A DNA stretch of 64,000 bases from CAXMQZ01 sp963719055 (GTDB taxonomy: Bacteria > Acidobacteriota > Thermoanaerobaculia > Multivoradales > JAHEKO01): the NCBI GenBank assembly GCA_963719055.1, contig CAVRAU010000019.1, forward strand, positions 1 to 64,000. The letters run 5' to 3'. Shown here in pieces: positions 18,396 through 28,168 of the stretch. The notes beneath the pieces are model-generated. The model searched no databases. It worked only from the letters and a program-made list of their open reading frames with translations, and was not told the origin of the DNA. The first letter of the stretch is position 1. Each line of letters begins with the position of its first letter. Position numbers and translations under genes: made by a program.

Positions 18396-20153
18396 GTGAG
18401 TGATGGCATTGTCATGTTGATCGACCAGATTCCGATTTTCTTCGTGCTGGCAGCAGAGACCGGCGAATCGTCGGGCACGCTGAATGTCTCCATGTTGCTG
18501 ATGGGGTTGTTCGGTGGGCTGGCTCTGTTTCTGTTCGGTATGGAGCAGATGTCCGAATCGCTCAAGGCGGTGGCAGGCGAGCGCATGAAGTCGATCCTCT
18601 CGCGGCTTACCAGCAATCGTCTCATGGGTGCTATGACCGGTGCCTTTGTGACGGCGGTTATCCAGTCTTCCTCCGTGACCACGGTACTCGTGGTCGGATT
18701 CATTACCGCTGGCCTGATGTCGCTGTCCCAGTCCATTGGCATCATCATGGGAGCGAATGTCGGCACGACCATCACGGCCCAGATCATCGCTTTCAAGATC
18801 ACCAAATTCGCGCTGCTGATGGTTGCCGTGGGGTTTGGCATGCTGTTCTTCGGCAAGCGAGAACGAATCCGTCAGTACGGGACCGGCTTGATGGGTCTTG
18901 GGCTCGTGTTCTTTGGCATGTCGGTGATGGGGGAGGCGATGAAGCCTCTGCGGTCCTATCAGCCGTTTCTCGACTGGATGATCCAGATGGAGACGCCGGC
19001 CGTCGGGATTCTGGTGGGGGCGTTATTCACCGCCTTGATCCAGTCGTCGTCAGCCACAACGGGTATTGTCATCGTCATGGCCAGTCAAGGCCTGATCGCC
19101 CTGACGGCTGGCATCGCGGTCATCTTTGGAGCCAACATCGGCACTTGCATCACAGCGCTCCTGGCCTCCATCGGCAAACCTCGTGAGGCGCTGCGCGCTT
19201 CTATGGTTCATGTCCTGTTCAATGTCGCGGGGGTGGTCATCTGGCTACCCTTCATCGATCAGCTCGCCAATTTGGTGGCCGGCTTCTCGCCGGTGGCGCA
19301 AGACTTGTCCGGCACTGCCAAGCTCGCCGCCGAGAGCCCGCGCCAGATCGCCAACGCCCATACGGTCTTCAACATCGCCAATACCCTGGTGTTTCTTCCC
19401 TTTGCAGGGCAGTTTGCTCGCCTGGTAGAGAAGCTGGTTCCCGACCGATCTATGGAGGAGGAGAGGTTGGTGCGCGCCAAGTATCTCGATGAGGAGCTTC
19501 TGAGCACGCCATCCCTGGCCCTGGACAGGGCCCGGCTGGAGATCCTGCACCTCGGGGATCTGGTGATGGAGATGATGCACCAGATCTTGCCTGCCATGTT
19601 GTCAGGGGAAAGGGAGGACCTCGACCAGATTGCCGAGATGGATGATGGGGTTGATCTGCTGCACGGCCAGATTGTCATCTACCTCGGCAAGATCAGCCGG
19701 CACTCGTTGACAGAAGGCCAGACCGCGGAGTTCCTCAAACTGATGGAGACGACCAACGATCTCGAGAATATCGGGGACATCATCGAGACCAATCTCGTCA
19801 TGCTCGGCAACGACCGGATCGATGAGCAGGTGTTGATCAGCGAGCCCACGCAGGAGGTCATTCGCGAGTTCCATGGGGTGGTCACTCGGGCCTTGGCGGC
19901 AGCGATGCAGGCGGCGACGCAAAAGAGCGAGGAAGCCGCCCAGGTGGTTATCGACATGAAGGGCGAGATCAACCGGCTGGCAGATTCGGCGGCGATCCAT
20001 CAGGCACGACGCTTGGTAGCAGAGGAGCCCAATCGACTGCCTGCCTACACGGTCGAGATGGACATTTTGCAGAACCTGAAACGGATCTACTACTTTGCCA
20101 AGAGGATGGCGAGGCTGGTCGTCCCCTCGGAGGATCTTCGTGAAGTCATCTAG
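18396..20153 (+). CDS. Na/Pi cotransporter family protein with C-terminal PhoU-like domain
   Basis: 585-aa membrane protein. Two inverted transporter repeats carry the signatures AVIQSSSVTTVLVVG and ALIQSSSATTGIVIVM, plus GANVGTT and GANIGTC. From about residue 345 a cytoplasmic helical PhoU-like domain follows. The likely role is sodium-driven phosphate uptake. It opens the phosphate-related island. The GTG at 18396 and an ATG at 18414 are both possible starts; AGGGAG at 18391 sits too close to the first and rather far from the second. The 175 bp upstream hold no gene. Confidence 0.9.
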   Translation: MSDGIVMLIDQIPIFFVLAAETGESSGTLNVSMLLMGLFGGLALFLFGMEQMSESLKAVAGERMKSILSRLTSNRLMGAMTGAFVTAVIQSSSVTTVLVVGFITAGLMSLSQSIGIIMGANVGTTITAQIIAFKITKFALLMVAVGFGMLFFGKRERIRQYGTGLMGLGLVFFGMSVMGEAMKPLRSYQPFLDWMIQMETPAVGILVGALFTALIQSSSATTGIVIVMASQGLIALTAGIAVIFGANIGTCITALLASIGKPREALRASMVHVLFNVAGVVIWLPFIDQLANLVAGFSPVAQDLSGTAKLAAESPRQIANAHTVFNIANTLVFLPFAGQFARLVEKLVPDRSMEEERLVRAKYLDEELLSTPSLALDRARLEILHLGDLVMEMMHQILPAMLSGEREDLDQIAEMDDGVDLLHGQIVIYLGKISRHSLTEGQTAEFLKLMETTNDLENIGDIIETNLVMLGNDRIDEQVLISEPTQEVIREFHGVVTRALAAAMQAATQKSEEAAQVVIDMKGEINRLADSAAIHQARRLVAEEPNRLPAYTVEMDILQNLKRIYYFAKRMARLVVPSEDLREVI

Positions 20154-20676
20154 CAGGCCTCGGCTCTCCATCCTCGGATCCCAACCGGTTGAGGATCTTG
20201 GGCGTGACGAGCCACTTGAGGGTTCCCGCCCCCGACCCTACATCCCTCCACCGGTCGATCTCGAAGTCGATTCGAGCCAGCGCCGCGGTGGGGAAACGGA
20301 CCGACGCCCCCCCGGTCAGGTCCTGGATGAGCTCCGACCAGGTTGGCTGATGGCCCACCAGAAGAAGGCTGGCAAGGGCATCATCCTCCATCCTCAGGAG
20401 ATCGATGACCCCCGGCACCGAGGCGCCGTAAAGGGCCTCTGTGTACTGCACGGAACACCCCCAGTGGCCAGCCATCATCGCCAGCTCGGCGGTACTACGG
20501 GCTCGCACCGCGGTGGAGCTGAGAATCCTCGCAGGCTCTTGACCGTTTCGAGTCAGAAACCTACCCATGAGCTCCGCAGCCACGATCCCACGTTCGGCCA
20601 GAGGACGGTCGTGGTCGGAGCCGTAGCCGGCCTGCCAATCGGACTTGCCATGGCGTAAGACGAGGACAGTCTTCAT
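20146..20676 (-). CDS. sixA: Phosphohistidine phosphatase SixA-like
   Basis: 176-aa histidine-phosphatase-superfamily protein. The catalytic LRHGKSDW stands at the N-terminus and LLVGHQPTW carries the second histidine. SixA removes phosphate from phosphohistidines, notably on Hpr/PTS or phosphotransfer proteins. The start at 20676 gives the family N-terminus MKTVLVLRHGK. The 3' end overlaps the convergent Na/Pi gene by 8 bp. Confidence 0.9.
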   Translation of the reverse strand: MKTVLVLRHGKSDWQAGYGSDHDRPLAERGIVAAELMGRFLTRNGQEPARILSSTAVRARSTAELAMMAGHWGCSVQYTEALYGASVPGVIDLLRMEDDALASLLLVGHQPTWSELIQDLTGGASVRFPTAALARIDFEIDRWRDVGSGAGTLKWLVTPKILNRLGSEDGEPRPAR

Positions 20677-20800
20677 GGGGGAACTGTACTTCAGATCGAG
20701 GAGAGCCGTGCGGTACTGCACTGAATCACCAGCACCTTGCTGGTAGAATCCTGGTTTCCGCCAACAAAAGGCATCCAGCGTGGATTCCGGAAAGCAGAAC

Positions 20801-22978
20801 ATGACCGACAGCAACGGCGAAGCGGCACAATCGACGGTGACCAAGAAGCGCCGCGGAGGTCCCAATCTCAACCACTCCACCTACTACTTCAACCGTGAGC
20901 TCAGCTGGTTGCAGTTCAACGAGCGAGTTCTGGATCAAGCCCTGGCAGAGACCAACCCTCTACTCGAACGGGTCAAGTTCCTGTCGATCTTCTCGAGTAA
21001 TCTCGACGAATTCTTCATGATCCGGGTATCGGGGCTGCGGCGGCAGCTGGAGGCGGGTGCCCTGCATGCACCGCCGGACGGCATGTCCCCAGCCCAGCAA
21101 CTGACCGCAATCCGGGACCGACTCGATCCTGTCCTGGACCAGGCGGTGACCTGTTGGATGAACGATCTGCGGCCCAGGCTCTCCGAAGCGGGAATTCAGG
21201 TTCTGGCCTACGATGAGCTCAAGGGAAAGCAGCGCAAGCTCCTGCGACGGCTCTTCAAGCGTGAGATCTTTCCCGTACTGACTCCCCTGGCCTTCGATCC
21301 GGGGCATCCCTTTCCGCACATCTCCAACCTGAGCATCAATCTGGCGGTGGTGATCAACGAGATCGGCCACGGTGAGAAATTCGCCCGCGTCAAGGTCCCT
21401 CACATGTTCCCGCGCTTTGTCCGGATCCCCAGCGAGGAGAAGGCGGATGATCAGCAGAGGTTGGGTCTGGAAGGGACGACATACTCCAACTTCGTCTGGC
21501 TCGAGGAGGTCGTCGCCGCCAACCTGGATCTGCTCTTCCCGGGTCTCGAAGTGGTGTCGGCTCATCCGTTCCGGGTGACTCGGGATGCCGACGTCGAGAT
21601 CGAGGAGGATGAGGCGTCGGATCTGATCACGACGATGGAGGTGGTGGTAGGCCAGCGGCATTTCGGGTCGGCTGTCCGCCTCGAGGTCGACTCCCGGATG
21701 CCGGAGCGGATCCGCGACATCTTGATCCAGAACGTCGGGCTGGCGCCCTACCAGGTCTATTCCGTCGAGGGTCCTTTGGGTGAATCCGACCTGATGGAAT
21801 TGACGAAGATGGATCGACCCGAGCTGAAGGATCCACCCTTCAAGCCGAATGTCGTCAAGGCTCTTTCGAGGCGCGAAGAGAGCATTTTCTCCGTGCTTCG
21901 ACGACGCAACATCTTGTTGTACCACCCCTACGACAGTTTCAAGCCCGTGGTGGACTTCGTTAGGGAAGCGGCCGAAGATCCAGATGTGCTGGCGATCAAA
22001 CAGACTTTGTACCGTGTCGGCCCGAATTCGCCCATCGTGCGAGCCCTGCGAGAGGCTCGGGAAAACGGCAAGCAGGTGTCGGTGCTGGTAGAGCTCAAGG
22101 CCCGGTTCGATGAGGAGAACAACATCGTCTGGGCCCGCTCCCTCGAGCAGGCCGGCGTGCATGTCGTCTATGGCCTCGTCGGTCTCAAGACGCACGCCAA
22201 GATGTGTCTCGTGGTGCGGCGGGAGCCCGAAGGGTTGCGTCGCTATGTTCACATGGGCACGGGGAACTACAACCCGGTCACGGCCCGCATCTACTCGGAC
22301 CTGGGGTACCTGACCTGCGATCCCGGACATCGTCGCCGACGTGACCTACCTCTTCAACGCCCTCACCGGTTACTCGAGCACCGACGAGTATCGGAAGACT
22401 GCTTGTGGCCCCTGGGGAAATGCGGCAGCAGATCCTGAGCCGTATCCATCGAGAGATCGAGTGTCACCAGAGCTCGGGCGACGGCCGTATCGTCTTCAAG
22501 ATGAACTCGCTGGTGGACAAGGCGTGCATCAAGGCTCTCTATCAGGCCTCGATAGCAGGGGTCAAGATCGATCTACAGATTCGCGGGATCTGCTGTCTGC
22601 GACCGGGGGTCAAAGGCGTCAGCGACAATATCCGAGTGACCTCGGTTGTCGGCCGGTTCCTGGAGCATCCCAGGATGTACTACTTCCATAACGGAGGTCA
22701 GGAGGAAATCCTCCTGGGCAGTGCCGACTTGATGCCGCGAAACCTCGACGGGCGGGTGGAGACCCTATTCCCCGTGGAAGACGAGCCCCTCAAAGCGGCC
22801 ATCCGAGACGAGATCCTGGCGGTCCACCTGGCGGATACCGTGCAATCGCATCAGCTGCTGGAGAATGGGAACTATATTCGGATCACCGCTCCCGAGGGCG
22901 TAGCTCCGCGTGAGCTCCCAGGAACAGTTGATCCAGAATCCCGGTCGCTGGCACCCGGAGGATCCGCGCGGCGACTGA
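20801..22978 (+). CDS. ppk1: Polyphosphate kinase 1, frameshifted
   Basis: About 725 residues. PPK1 polymerises the ATP gamma-phosphate into polyphosphate. FNRELSWLQFNERVL opens the N domain. Catalytic-region motifs are LLYHPYDSFKPVV and LKTHAKMCLVVRRE, and MGTGNYNP follows. Frame changes near 22.33 and 22.40 kb interrupt the C-terminal half; a third near 22.91 kb replaces the end. Correcting it gives a tail with SSQEQLIQNPGRW and a TGA at 22976-22978, so the gene no longer collides with the convergent ppk2a. I prefer ATG 20801, after GGAAAG. Confidence 0.92.
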
Positions 22979-22992
22979 CCGGACTCGACGCG

Positions 22993-23774
22993 CTAGGCCT
23001 TCTTCTTTTTCTTCCTTGTTCTTGCTCTCTGGCGGGTGCGAGGTCTTGTCATCCACTGACTTCTCCAGCTCTGGTGCCAGCGCTTCGATGACAGTCCGCT
23101 GCGTCTTGACGCGCTCCCAGTACTTGTCGTTGCCCTCGATGATGGTCCACGGGGCCGTGACCGTGCTGGTCTTCTGTAGCATGTCTTCCACGGCTTGCTC
23201 GTACTGTTCCCACTTCTCGCGGTTGCGCCAGTCCTCCTCGGTGAGTTTCCAGCGCTTGTGTGGGGTCTCCTTGCGGGCCTCGAATCGCATGAGCTGTTCT
23301 TCTGGGCTGATGTGGAACCAGAGCTTCACCAGGATGATCCCGTGGTTGGTGAGCTGACGCTCGAAGTCGTTGATCTCCCTGTAGGCTCGCCGCCACTCGG
23401 CCTCGGTGGCGAACCCTTCGACTCTTTCGACGAGCACGCGGCCGTACCAGGACCGATCGAAGATCAGGATCTGCTTGTCCTCGGGAGCCGTGATGCGTCT
23501 CCAGAACCGCCAGAGATAGTGGTGGGTCTTGTCTTCCCCTTCGGGCGGGCCGATGGCGTAGACCTCGTAGCCACGGGGATCGACCTTCTCGGTAACGCGG
23601 CGAATGGCGCCGCCCTTGCCGGCGGCATCCCAGCCTTCGACAACGATGATCAGGCGAGCGCTGCTGCTGATAGAGCTTGCGAGTCAGATCCCGCAAGCGC
23701 AGCTGGCAGTCGAGGAGCTGCTGCTTGTAGTCGTCTCGTTCGAGGCGCTTGGTCAGGTCGATGGTTCGCAGCAT
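22993..23774 (-). CDS. PPK2-family polyphosphate phosphotransferase (a), frameshifted
   Basis: About 260-residue PPK2. After an N-terminal helix (TIDLTKRLERDDYKQQL) the sequence carries VEGWDAAGKGG as the P-loop, then FDRSWYGRVLVERVEGF and FHISPEEQ. A frame change near 23.66 kb separates N-terminus from body. At the 3' end a one-base correction gives a lysine-rich end and a TAG at 22993, leaving 14 bp to the ppk1 stop. PPK2 enzymes move phosphate between polyphosphate and nucleotides. It is the last gene of the minus-strand series that begins at pstS. Confidence 0.88.
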
Positions 23775-23787
23775 GGTCTATTCCAGC

Positions 23788-24576
23788 TCAATCCCCAGTG
23801 ACGAGATCTTCGTCCTCGTCGTCGTCATCATCGTCGTCTTCCCAAGCTTCAGGGACCTCGAAGCCATGCGTCGCCAGATGCTCTTCCATCCTGGAGACGA
23901 GGGTGGTGAAGATCTTGATCCTCGTCCAGTACTTGTCGGTGGCTTCAACGAGGGTCCATGGGCCGAACTCGGTTTCCGTCCTCTCGAGGACCTCTTCCAC
24001 CGCCAACAGGTACTCGTCGTACTCCTCGTGGTGCTTCCAGTCCTCCGGCTCGACCTGCCACGCGGTCATGGGGTCCTCCGAGATCGAGTCGAATCTGGCC
24101 TTCTGTTCCTCTTTGGAGATATGGAGGAAGAACTTGACGATCAGGTACCGATCGTCTGCCAGCGTGCGCTCGAAGGAGACGATGTCCCGATAGCCACGAC
24201 GCCACTGGTCCTCCGTGACCAGGCCCTCGACCCTCTGGACCAGGACCCTGCCGTACCAGCTGCGATCGAAGATGGCGATCTCCCCCCAATTGGGAACCTT
24301 GAGCCAGTAGCGCCACAGCCAGGGCAGGTGCCTCTCGAAGGTGCGCGGCTCGCGGATGGCGTAAAGGCTGAAGTTGCGGGGCTCCAATCGCTGGGTGAGC
24401 TTGCGGACAGTCGTGCCCTTGCCGGCGGCATCCCAACCCTCGAAGACGATGATCGTGCCAAGCTCCGCTTCCCAGCAGGCGCGTTGGAGTCGGTGCAGGC
24501 GGCGCTGCAGCTTCGGCAGCCGCGCCTTGTATTCGGCTTTCGGCGTCTTCAGGGTGAGGTCGAGGGCTTCAAGCAT
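23788..24576 (-). CDS. PPK2-family polyphosphate phosphotransferase (b) with Asp-rich tail
   Basis: 262-aa intact PPK2. Walker A FEGWDAAGKGT, the lid region IFDRSWYGRVLVQRVEG and FFLHISKEEQKARF are all present. The C-terminal 20 residues are extremely acidic, with seven consecutive Asp followed by EDED. It is paralogous to the next gene, 13 bp downstream. Direction of catalysis (nucleotide kinase versus polyphosphate synthesis) cannot be told from sequence. It follows parA by 36 bp. Confidence 0.93.
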   Translation of the reverse strand: MLEALDLTLKTPKAEYKARLPKLQRRLHRLQRACWEAELGTIIVFEGWDAAGKGTTVRKLTQRLEPRNFSLYAIREPRTFERHLPWLWRYWLKVPNWGEIAIFDRSWYGRVLVQRVEGLVTEDQWRRGYRDIVSFERTLADDRYLIVKFFLHISKEEQKARFDSISEDPMTAWQVEPEDWKHHEEYDEYLLAVEEVLERTETEFGPWTLVEATDKYWTRIKIFTTLVSRMEEHLATHGFEVPEAWEDDDDDDDEDEDLVTGD

Positions 24577-24612
24577 GGTGTGTGGGCACAGGGGGTCGTG
24601 GCCGGGATTCTG

Positions 24613-25360
24613 TCATAGAATCGAGCGCCTTCGAATCTCGGCCCAGAGAGTCTGGTAGGCCCTGGCCGCTTCGGAACCCGGCCGCGAAGGTGGCGAGCGG
24701 TGCCCGCCGAATCCCCATCTGCTCGACGACGCTGGAGTAGGGGATCTCGGTCTCCATCATGGGCATGCCGAGCTCGGCCGCGGATTCGGTGACCTGTCGG
24801 TGCAGGGCCTTGCGACGATCGACCATGCAGAAGAACGGCAGCATCTGCGGCTTCCTGGGAGTGCGGTCTTCGAGGTGACGATGCAGCTGTCTCAGGGTTC
24901 GCAAAGACAGGGTGGTGGGAATGGTGGGCACGATCAGGGTGTCGGTGGCCACGAAGACACCTTCGGAGACCAGGGAGATGCTCGGCGGACAGTCGAGGAA
25001 GAGATGGTCGTACTGGAGAGCCAGGGGCAGAAGAAGTCGGGCCAACTGTTGCTTGGGTCTCTTGGTGCGCTCGAGATCGAGGTCCATGTGACGGTAGGAG
25101 AAATCTGCCGGCAGCAGGTCGAGGCCCTCGAAGTCGGTGCCCCGAATGGTCAGGTCGATGCTGCGCTTTGCCCTTGACGAGCTTTTTGCTGCCTCCTTTG
25201 ACCTTCGGCTTGATGCGAAAATAGAAGGTGGCAGCCCCTGTGGGTCGAGATCCCAGACCAGGGTTCGAGCTCCTTCTCGCGCCGAGAGATAGGCGAGGTT
25301 GACGGCGGTGGCGGTCTTGCCCACGCCCCCTTTGATGTTGTAGGTGGCGAAGACCCTCAC
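24613..25360 (-). CDS. ParA/MinD-type ATPase in polyphosphate cluster, frameshifted
   Basis: About 249 residues. The deviant Walker A reads IKGGVGKTATAVNLA, Walker A' VWDLDPQG, and Walker B FLDCPPSISL. Two compensating frame changes (about 25.16-25.24 kb) disguise a lysine-rich stretch after DPQG that reads as GAATFYFRIKPKVKGG in the other frame. A third near 24.68 kb hides the C-terminus, which reads AYQTLWAEIRRRSIL and stops at 24613. The GTG start overlaps the CHAD stop (GTGA), so the two are translationally coupled. There is no ParB gene or parS-like site nearby, so chromosome partition is unlikely; a cargo-positioning role is inferred. Confidence 0.86.
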
Positions 25361-26931
25361 GCCTGCTGCGTCTCCGACGGCTTGAAGAGCGTCTTGAATC
25401 TCTGACGGTTCTGGCGGTTTGCGAATCGTGCGAACCGTTTGTGAAAGATCTGTCTCTCCTCGGTCTGTCGGTGCTCCAGTCGCTCCACCAGGCGGCCCAT
25501 GGCCATCAGCGAAGATCCCGTGCCGATCTTCTCTGCCAGCATGGTCTGGGCGAACTGTTTGAGCGTCTCCTGCTGGATCTCCAGATCATTGAAATCGCCC
25601 AGATTGTCCTGCAGTCGTTTGAGTGCATCGATGAGGGGCTGCATCTGTTTGTCCGGGTAGAGAGAGCGGAAGAACTCGAGCAGATATCGTAGCTTCTTGC
25701 ACTCGATACGGAGGCGATGCAGAGCCGCCGCGGGTGAGTCCGAGTCGATCGCCGTGCCCTTCTTCAAGACCCTGCGCCAGCTGTGCCAGATGCGTCTCGA
25801 GGCGAGAGCGAGGATTGGCGTGGCCGCCTCGGGGCGTTCGGAGTCCTCGGAGAAGGGCTGCTCGAGGAAGGAACGCCAATTTGCGAGCAGCGATTGGTAC
25901 CGCTGAGTATTGAGGAGCTCGACCAGATCACGGTGTTCGATCTGCTGATGACGGAGCAGAAACTCGTTCAACGGATCGAGATCGGCACCGAGATGCGCTG
26001 GCAGGCTCGCCCGGTACAAGGGCATCTTGAGCAGGTAGACGTCCAGGTCACGGGTGGGGCCGGTGATCTTTCCGAGCCAGGAGAACTCGGTCTTGAAATG
26101 CGCGACCGCCTCGGGGGGCAAAACACCTTTGAGCTGTGAAAGAGCGGATCGGGTTCGGCGGACCGCGACCCGAAAGTCGTGCACGAACTCGGAGTCGAGA
26201 TTGCTTCGGACCCCGGGCTCGTTTTGCTGAATGACTTGCAGGAGCCTCTTGAGGATGGTCCTGAGGGCCTCATCCGAGCGCTCCGCAGGATCCAATCGCA
26301 GGTCCAGTTTTCGGGTGTAGCCCGCCGGCTGCAGCCCAATGGCTGTCGTGGCCAGGGTGAATTCGTCCTCGACGAGGGGCTCGAGGCCCTTCTCGTCCAG
26401 GAGTCGGCAGAGGGTCGCGAAGTCCTTGTCATAGCCGCGAATGGGTATCGCTCGAATGACAACAGGCAGGTTGGCTGTGCCTCCGTCACCCTGCGCCGGA
26501 TGGGCTGTGATGGTCTCCAATCGGGCCCGAGCGACCGTCTTGCGGCGACTGTCCAGCACGTGCAGCGTCTCTGTTTGAGCCTCGACGGAAAACAGCGGCA
26601 GCAGACGGCGCATCTCCAGGACAGGCTCGAGGCCCTCGCGCAGAGCTCCGGCCGGTAGATCCCATACGAATCCTGGCCTCTCCGTGATCGGCACTCGTTG
26701 AATCTCCTGGCCGTCGGTGCGGACCCAGGTGAGGACTTTGGATGGGTGCTCGAAATGGGCTCGCAGAAAGGTGTCGCGGCGAAACGCTCGCCAATCGAAA
26801 GTGTCGTAGTAGAGGGTGGTGCGGGTGCCGCCTGTCAGGCGATGGTGGGCAAACTGCTGGGCCGTGCTCTCGAGAACCTGGCGACCCGCAGTGGGATTGT
26901 CGAGGCGGTAGCTGACTGGGACAGGGCGCAT
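25357..26931 (-). CDS. CHAD-domain protein with CYTH-like N-terminal domain
   Basis: 524 aa, intact. Residues about 1-210 resemble a CYTH/triphosphate-tunnel fold (LYYDTFDWRAFRRD, KVLTWVRTDG) but lack the ExExK motif at the N-terminus. Residues about 225-515 form a CHAD domain, a histidine/arginine-rich helical bundle, with VHDFRVAVRRTRSAL and LHRLRIECKKLRYLLEF. CHAD domains bind polyphosphate and locate to polyphosphate granules in other bacteria. The gene lies between the HhH/Lys gene and parA, overlapping the latter by 4 bp. Confidence 0.92.
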   Translation of the reverse strand: MRPVPVSYRLDNPTAGRQVLESTAQQFAHHRLTGGTRTTLYYDTFDWRAFRRDTFLRAHFEHPSKVLTWVRTDGQEIQRVPITERPGFVWDLPAGALREGLEPVLEMRRLLPLFSVEAQTETLHVLDSRRKTVARARLETITAHPAQGDGGTANLPVVIRAIPIRGYDKDFATLCRLLDEKGLEPLVEDEFTLATTAIGLQPAGYTRKLDLRLDPAERSDEALRTILKRLLQVIQQNEPGVRSNLDSEFVHDFRVAVRRTRSALSQLKGVLPPEAVAHFKTEFSWLGKITGPTRDLDVYLLKMPLYRASLPAHLGADLDPLNEFLLRHQQIEHRDLVELLNTQRYQSLLANWRSFLEQPFSEDSERPEAATPILALASRRIWHSWRRVLKKGTAIDSDSPAAALHRLRIECKKLRYLLEFFRSLYPDKQMQPLIDALKRLQDNLGDFNDLEIQQETLKQFAQTMLAEKIGTGSSLMAMGRLVERLEHRQTEERQIFHKRFARFANRQNRQRFKTLFKPSETQQA

Positions 26932-26939
26932 GAGCTGAA

Positions 26940-27287
26940 CTACTTCTTGCGCTTCTTCTTGCCGTCCTTTTTCTTGCCCTTGCCCTTGCCCTTTTTGTCT
27001 TTCTTCAGCTTCTTCTTTTTCTTGCCCTTCTTGTCCTTCTTGCCCTTCTTGTCTTTCTTGATCTTGCGAGAGGCCGCGGCGGCAGGGGGTGTCGCGTCCG
27101 CTGAGACCAGGGCTTGAGCCGCGGTGATCACGACGGCTGCCCGGACCTCGCCAAACCCCTGGACTTTGGCCAGGTCCCTGTAGCCAGCGTTGGCGATCGC
27201 TTCGACGCTGGCAAAGCCATTCTCGGTCAGAAGGCGTGCGGTGGAGGGTCCAATTCCTGGGATCTTGGTGAGCTGTGGATCAGACAT
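26940..27287 (-). CDS. Helix-hairpin-helix protein with polylysine tail
   Basis: 115 aa. Residues about 4-65 form helix-hairpin-helix repeats (KIPGIGPSTARLLTENGF, KVQGFGEVRAAVVI), like those that bind DNA without sequence preference. After an Ala/Pro linker the last 40 or so residues are mostly lysine with Gly, Asp and Ser punctuation. The start at 27287 has a strong AGAGGAG ribosome binding site; the longer open frame lacks one. A polylysine tail can bind DNA or polyphosphate. Its place between pstB2 and the CHAD gene suggests a role at polyphosphate (inference). Confidence 0.82.
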   Translation of the reverse strand: MSDPQLTKIPGIGPSTARLLTENGFASVEAIANAGYRDLAKVQGFGEVRAAVVITAAQALVSADATPPAAAASRKIKKDKKGKKDKKGKKKKKLKKDKKGKGKGKKKDGKKKRKK

Positions 27288-27389
27288 GCTTGTCTCCTCT
27301 GGCATCTGCACGGGCGTCAAAGGGACCAGAGTATAGCGCAGCCCGCCGCCGCCGCCGTCACCCATCTCACCCTGACCACGTCTGAAGCC

Positions 27390-28163
27390 TCAACCATAGC
27401 GGCCTTCGATGTAGTCGGCGGTCTCCTGGTGCTCGGGGGTCACGAAGATGTCATCGGTCAGACCGTGTTCGATCACCTTGCCCAGGAGCATGAAGATGCA
27501 CTCTTCGCTGGCGCGGCGGGCTTGGGCCATATTGTGGGTGACGATGAGGATGGTGTACTCGCCGCGCAGCTCCCAGATGAGCTCTTCCACGGCCTCGGTG
27601 CCCTTGGGGTCGAGGGCGGAGCAGGGTTCATCCATCAACAGAACGGTGGGTTTGACCGGCAAGAGTCGAGCGATGCAGAGCTTCTGTTGTTCTTCCAGCG
27701 ACAGCCCGATGGCTTTCGAGTCCAATCGGTCCTTGACCGTGTCCCAGAGAAGGACCTCGCGCAGCGCCTTCTCGACGATGTTGTCGCGCTCTTGTCGACC
27801 TACCTTTTGATTTCCCTGTGCCAGTCGGTACCCGAAAATGACGTTGTCGCGAATGGACAACGGTAGGGGATTGGGTCTTTGGAATACCATGCCGATCTGC
27901 TTGCGGACCTGGGCGATTTCCACTTCCGGGCGGTAGATGTCGTATCCGAGGACCCGGATACTGCCGGTCGTACGAACATAGCCGAGACGCTCGTTGATGC
28001 GGTTGACGCTGCGTAGAAACGTCGTCTTGCCGCAACCCGAGGGGCCGATCATGGAAGTGATCATCCCCTGCTTGATCTGCAGATCGATGTCGTAGAGCGC
28101 CTGAAAGGTGCCGTACCAGAGATTCAGCTTCTCGGTGTCGATGGCGAGATCTGCACCCTGCAT
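27390..28163 (-). CDS. pstB: Phosphate ABC transporter ATPase PstB-2, degenerate signature
   Basis: 257-aa PstB-type ATPase. Walker A is GPSGCGKTTFL, Walker B VLLMDEPCSALDP and the H-loop IVTHNMAQA, all intact. The ABC signature, normally LSGGQQQRLCIAR, reads LSLEEQQKLCIAR, losing both glycines. No indel is involved since the frame is continuous. It follows pstB-1 by 5 bp. The likely role is to pair with the other PstB in one importer. Confidence 0.92.
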   Translation of the reverse strand: MQGADLAIDTEKLNLWYGTFQALYDIDLQIKQGMITSMIGPSGCGKTTFLRSVNRINERLGYVRTTGSIRVLGYDIYRPEVEIAQVRKQIGMVFQRPNPLPLSIRDNVIFGYRLAQGNQKVGRQERDNIVEKALREVLLWDTVKDRLDSKAIGLSLEEQQKLCIARLLPVKPTVLLMDEPCSALDPKGTEAVEELIWELRGEYTILIVTHNMAQARRASEECIFMLLGKVIEHGLTDDIFVTPEHQETADYIEGRYG

Positions 28164-28168
28164 CAGGC

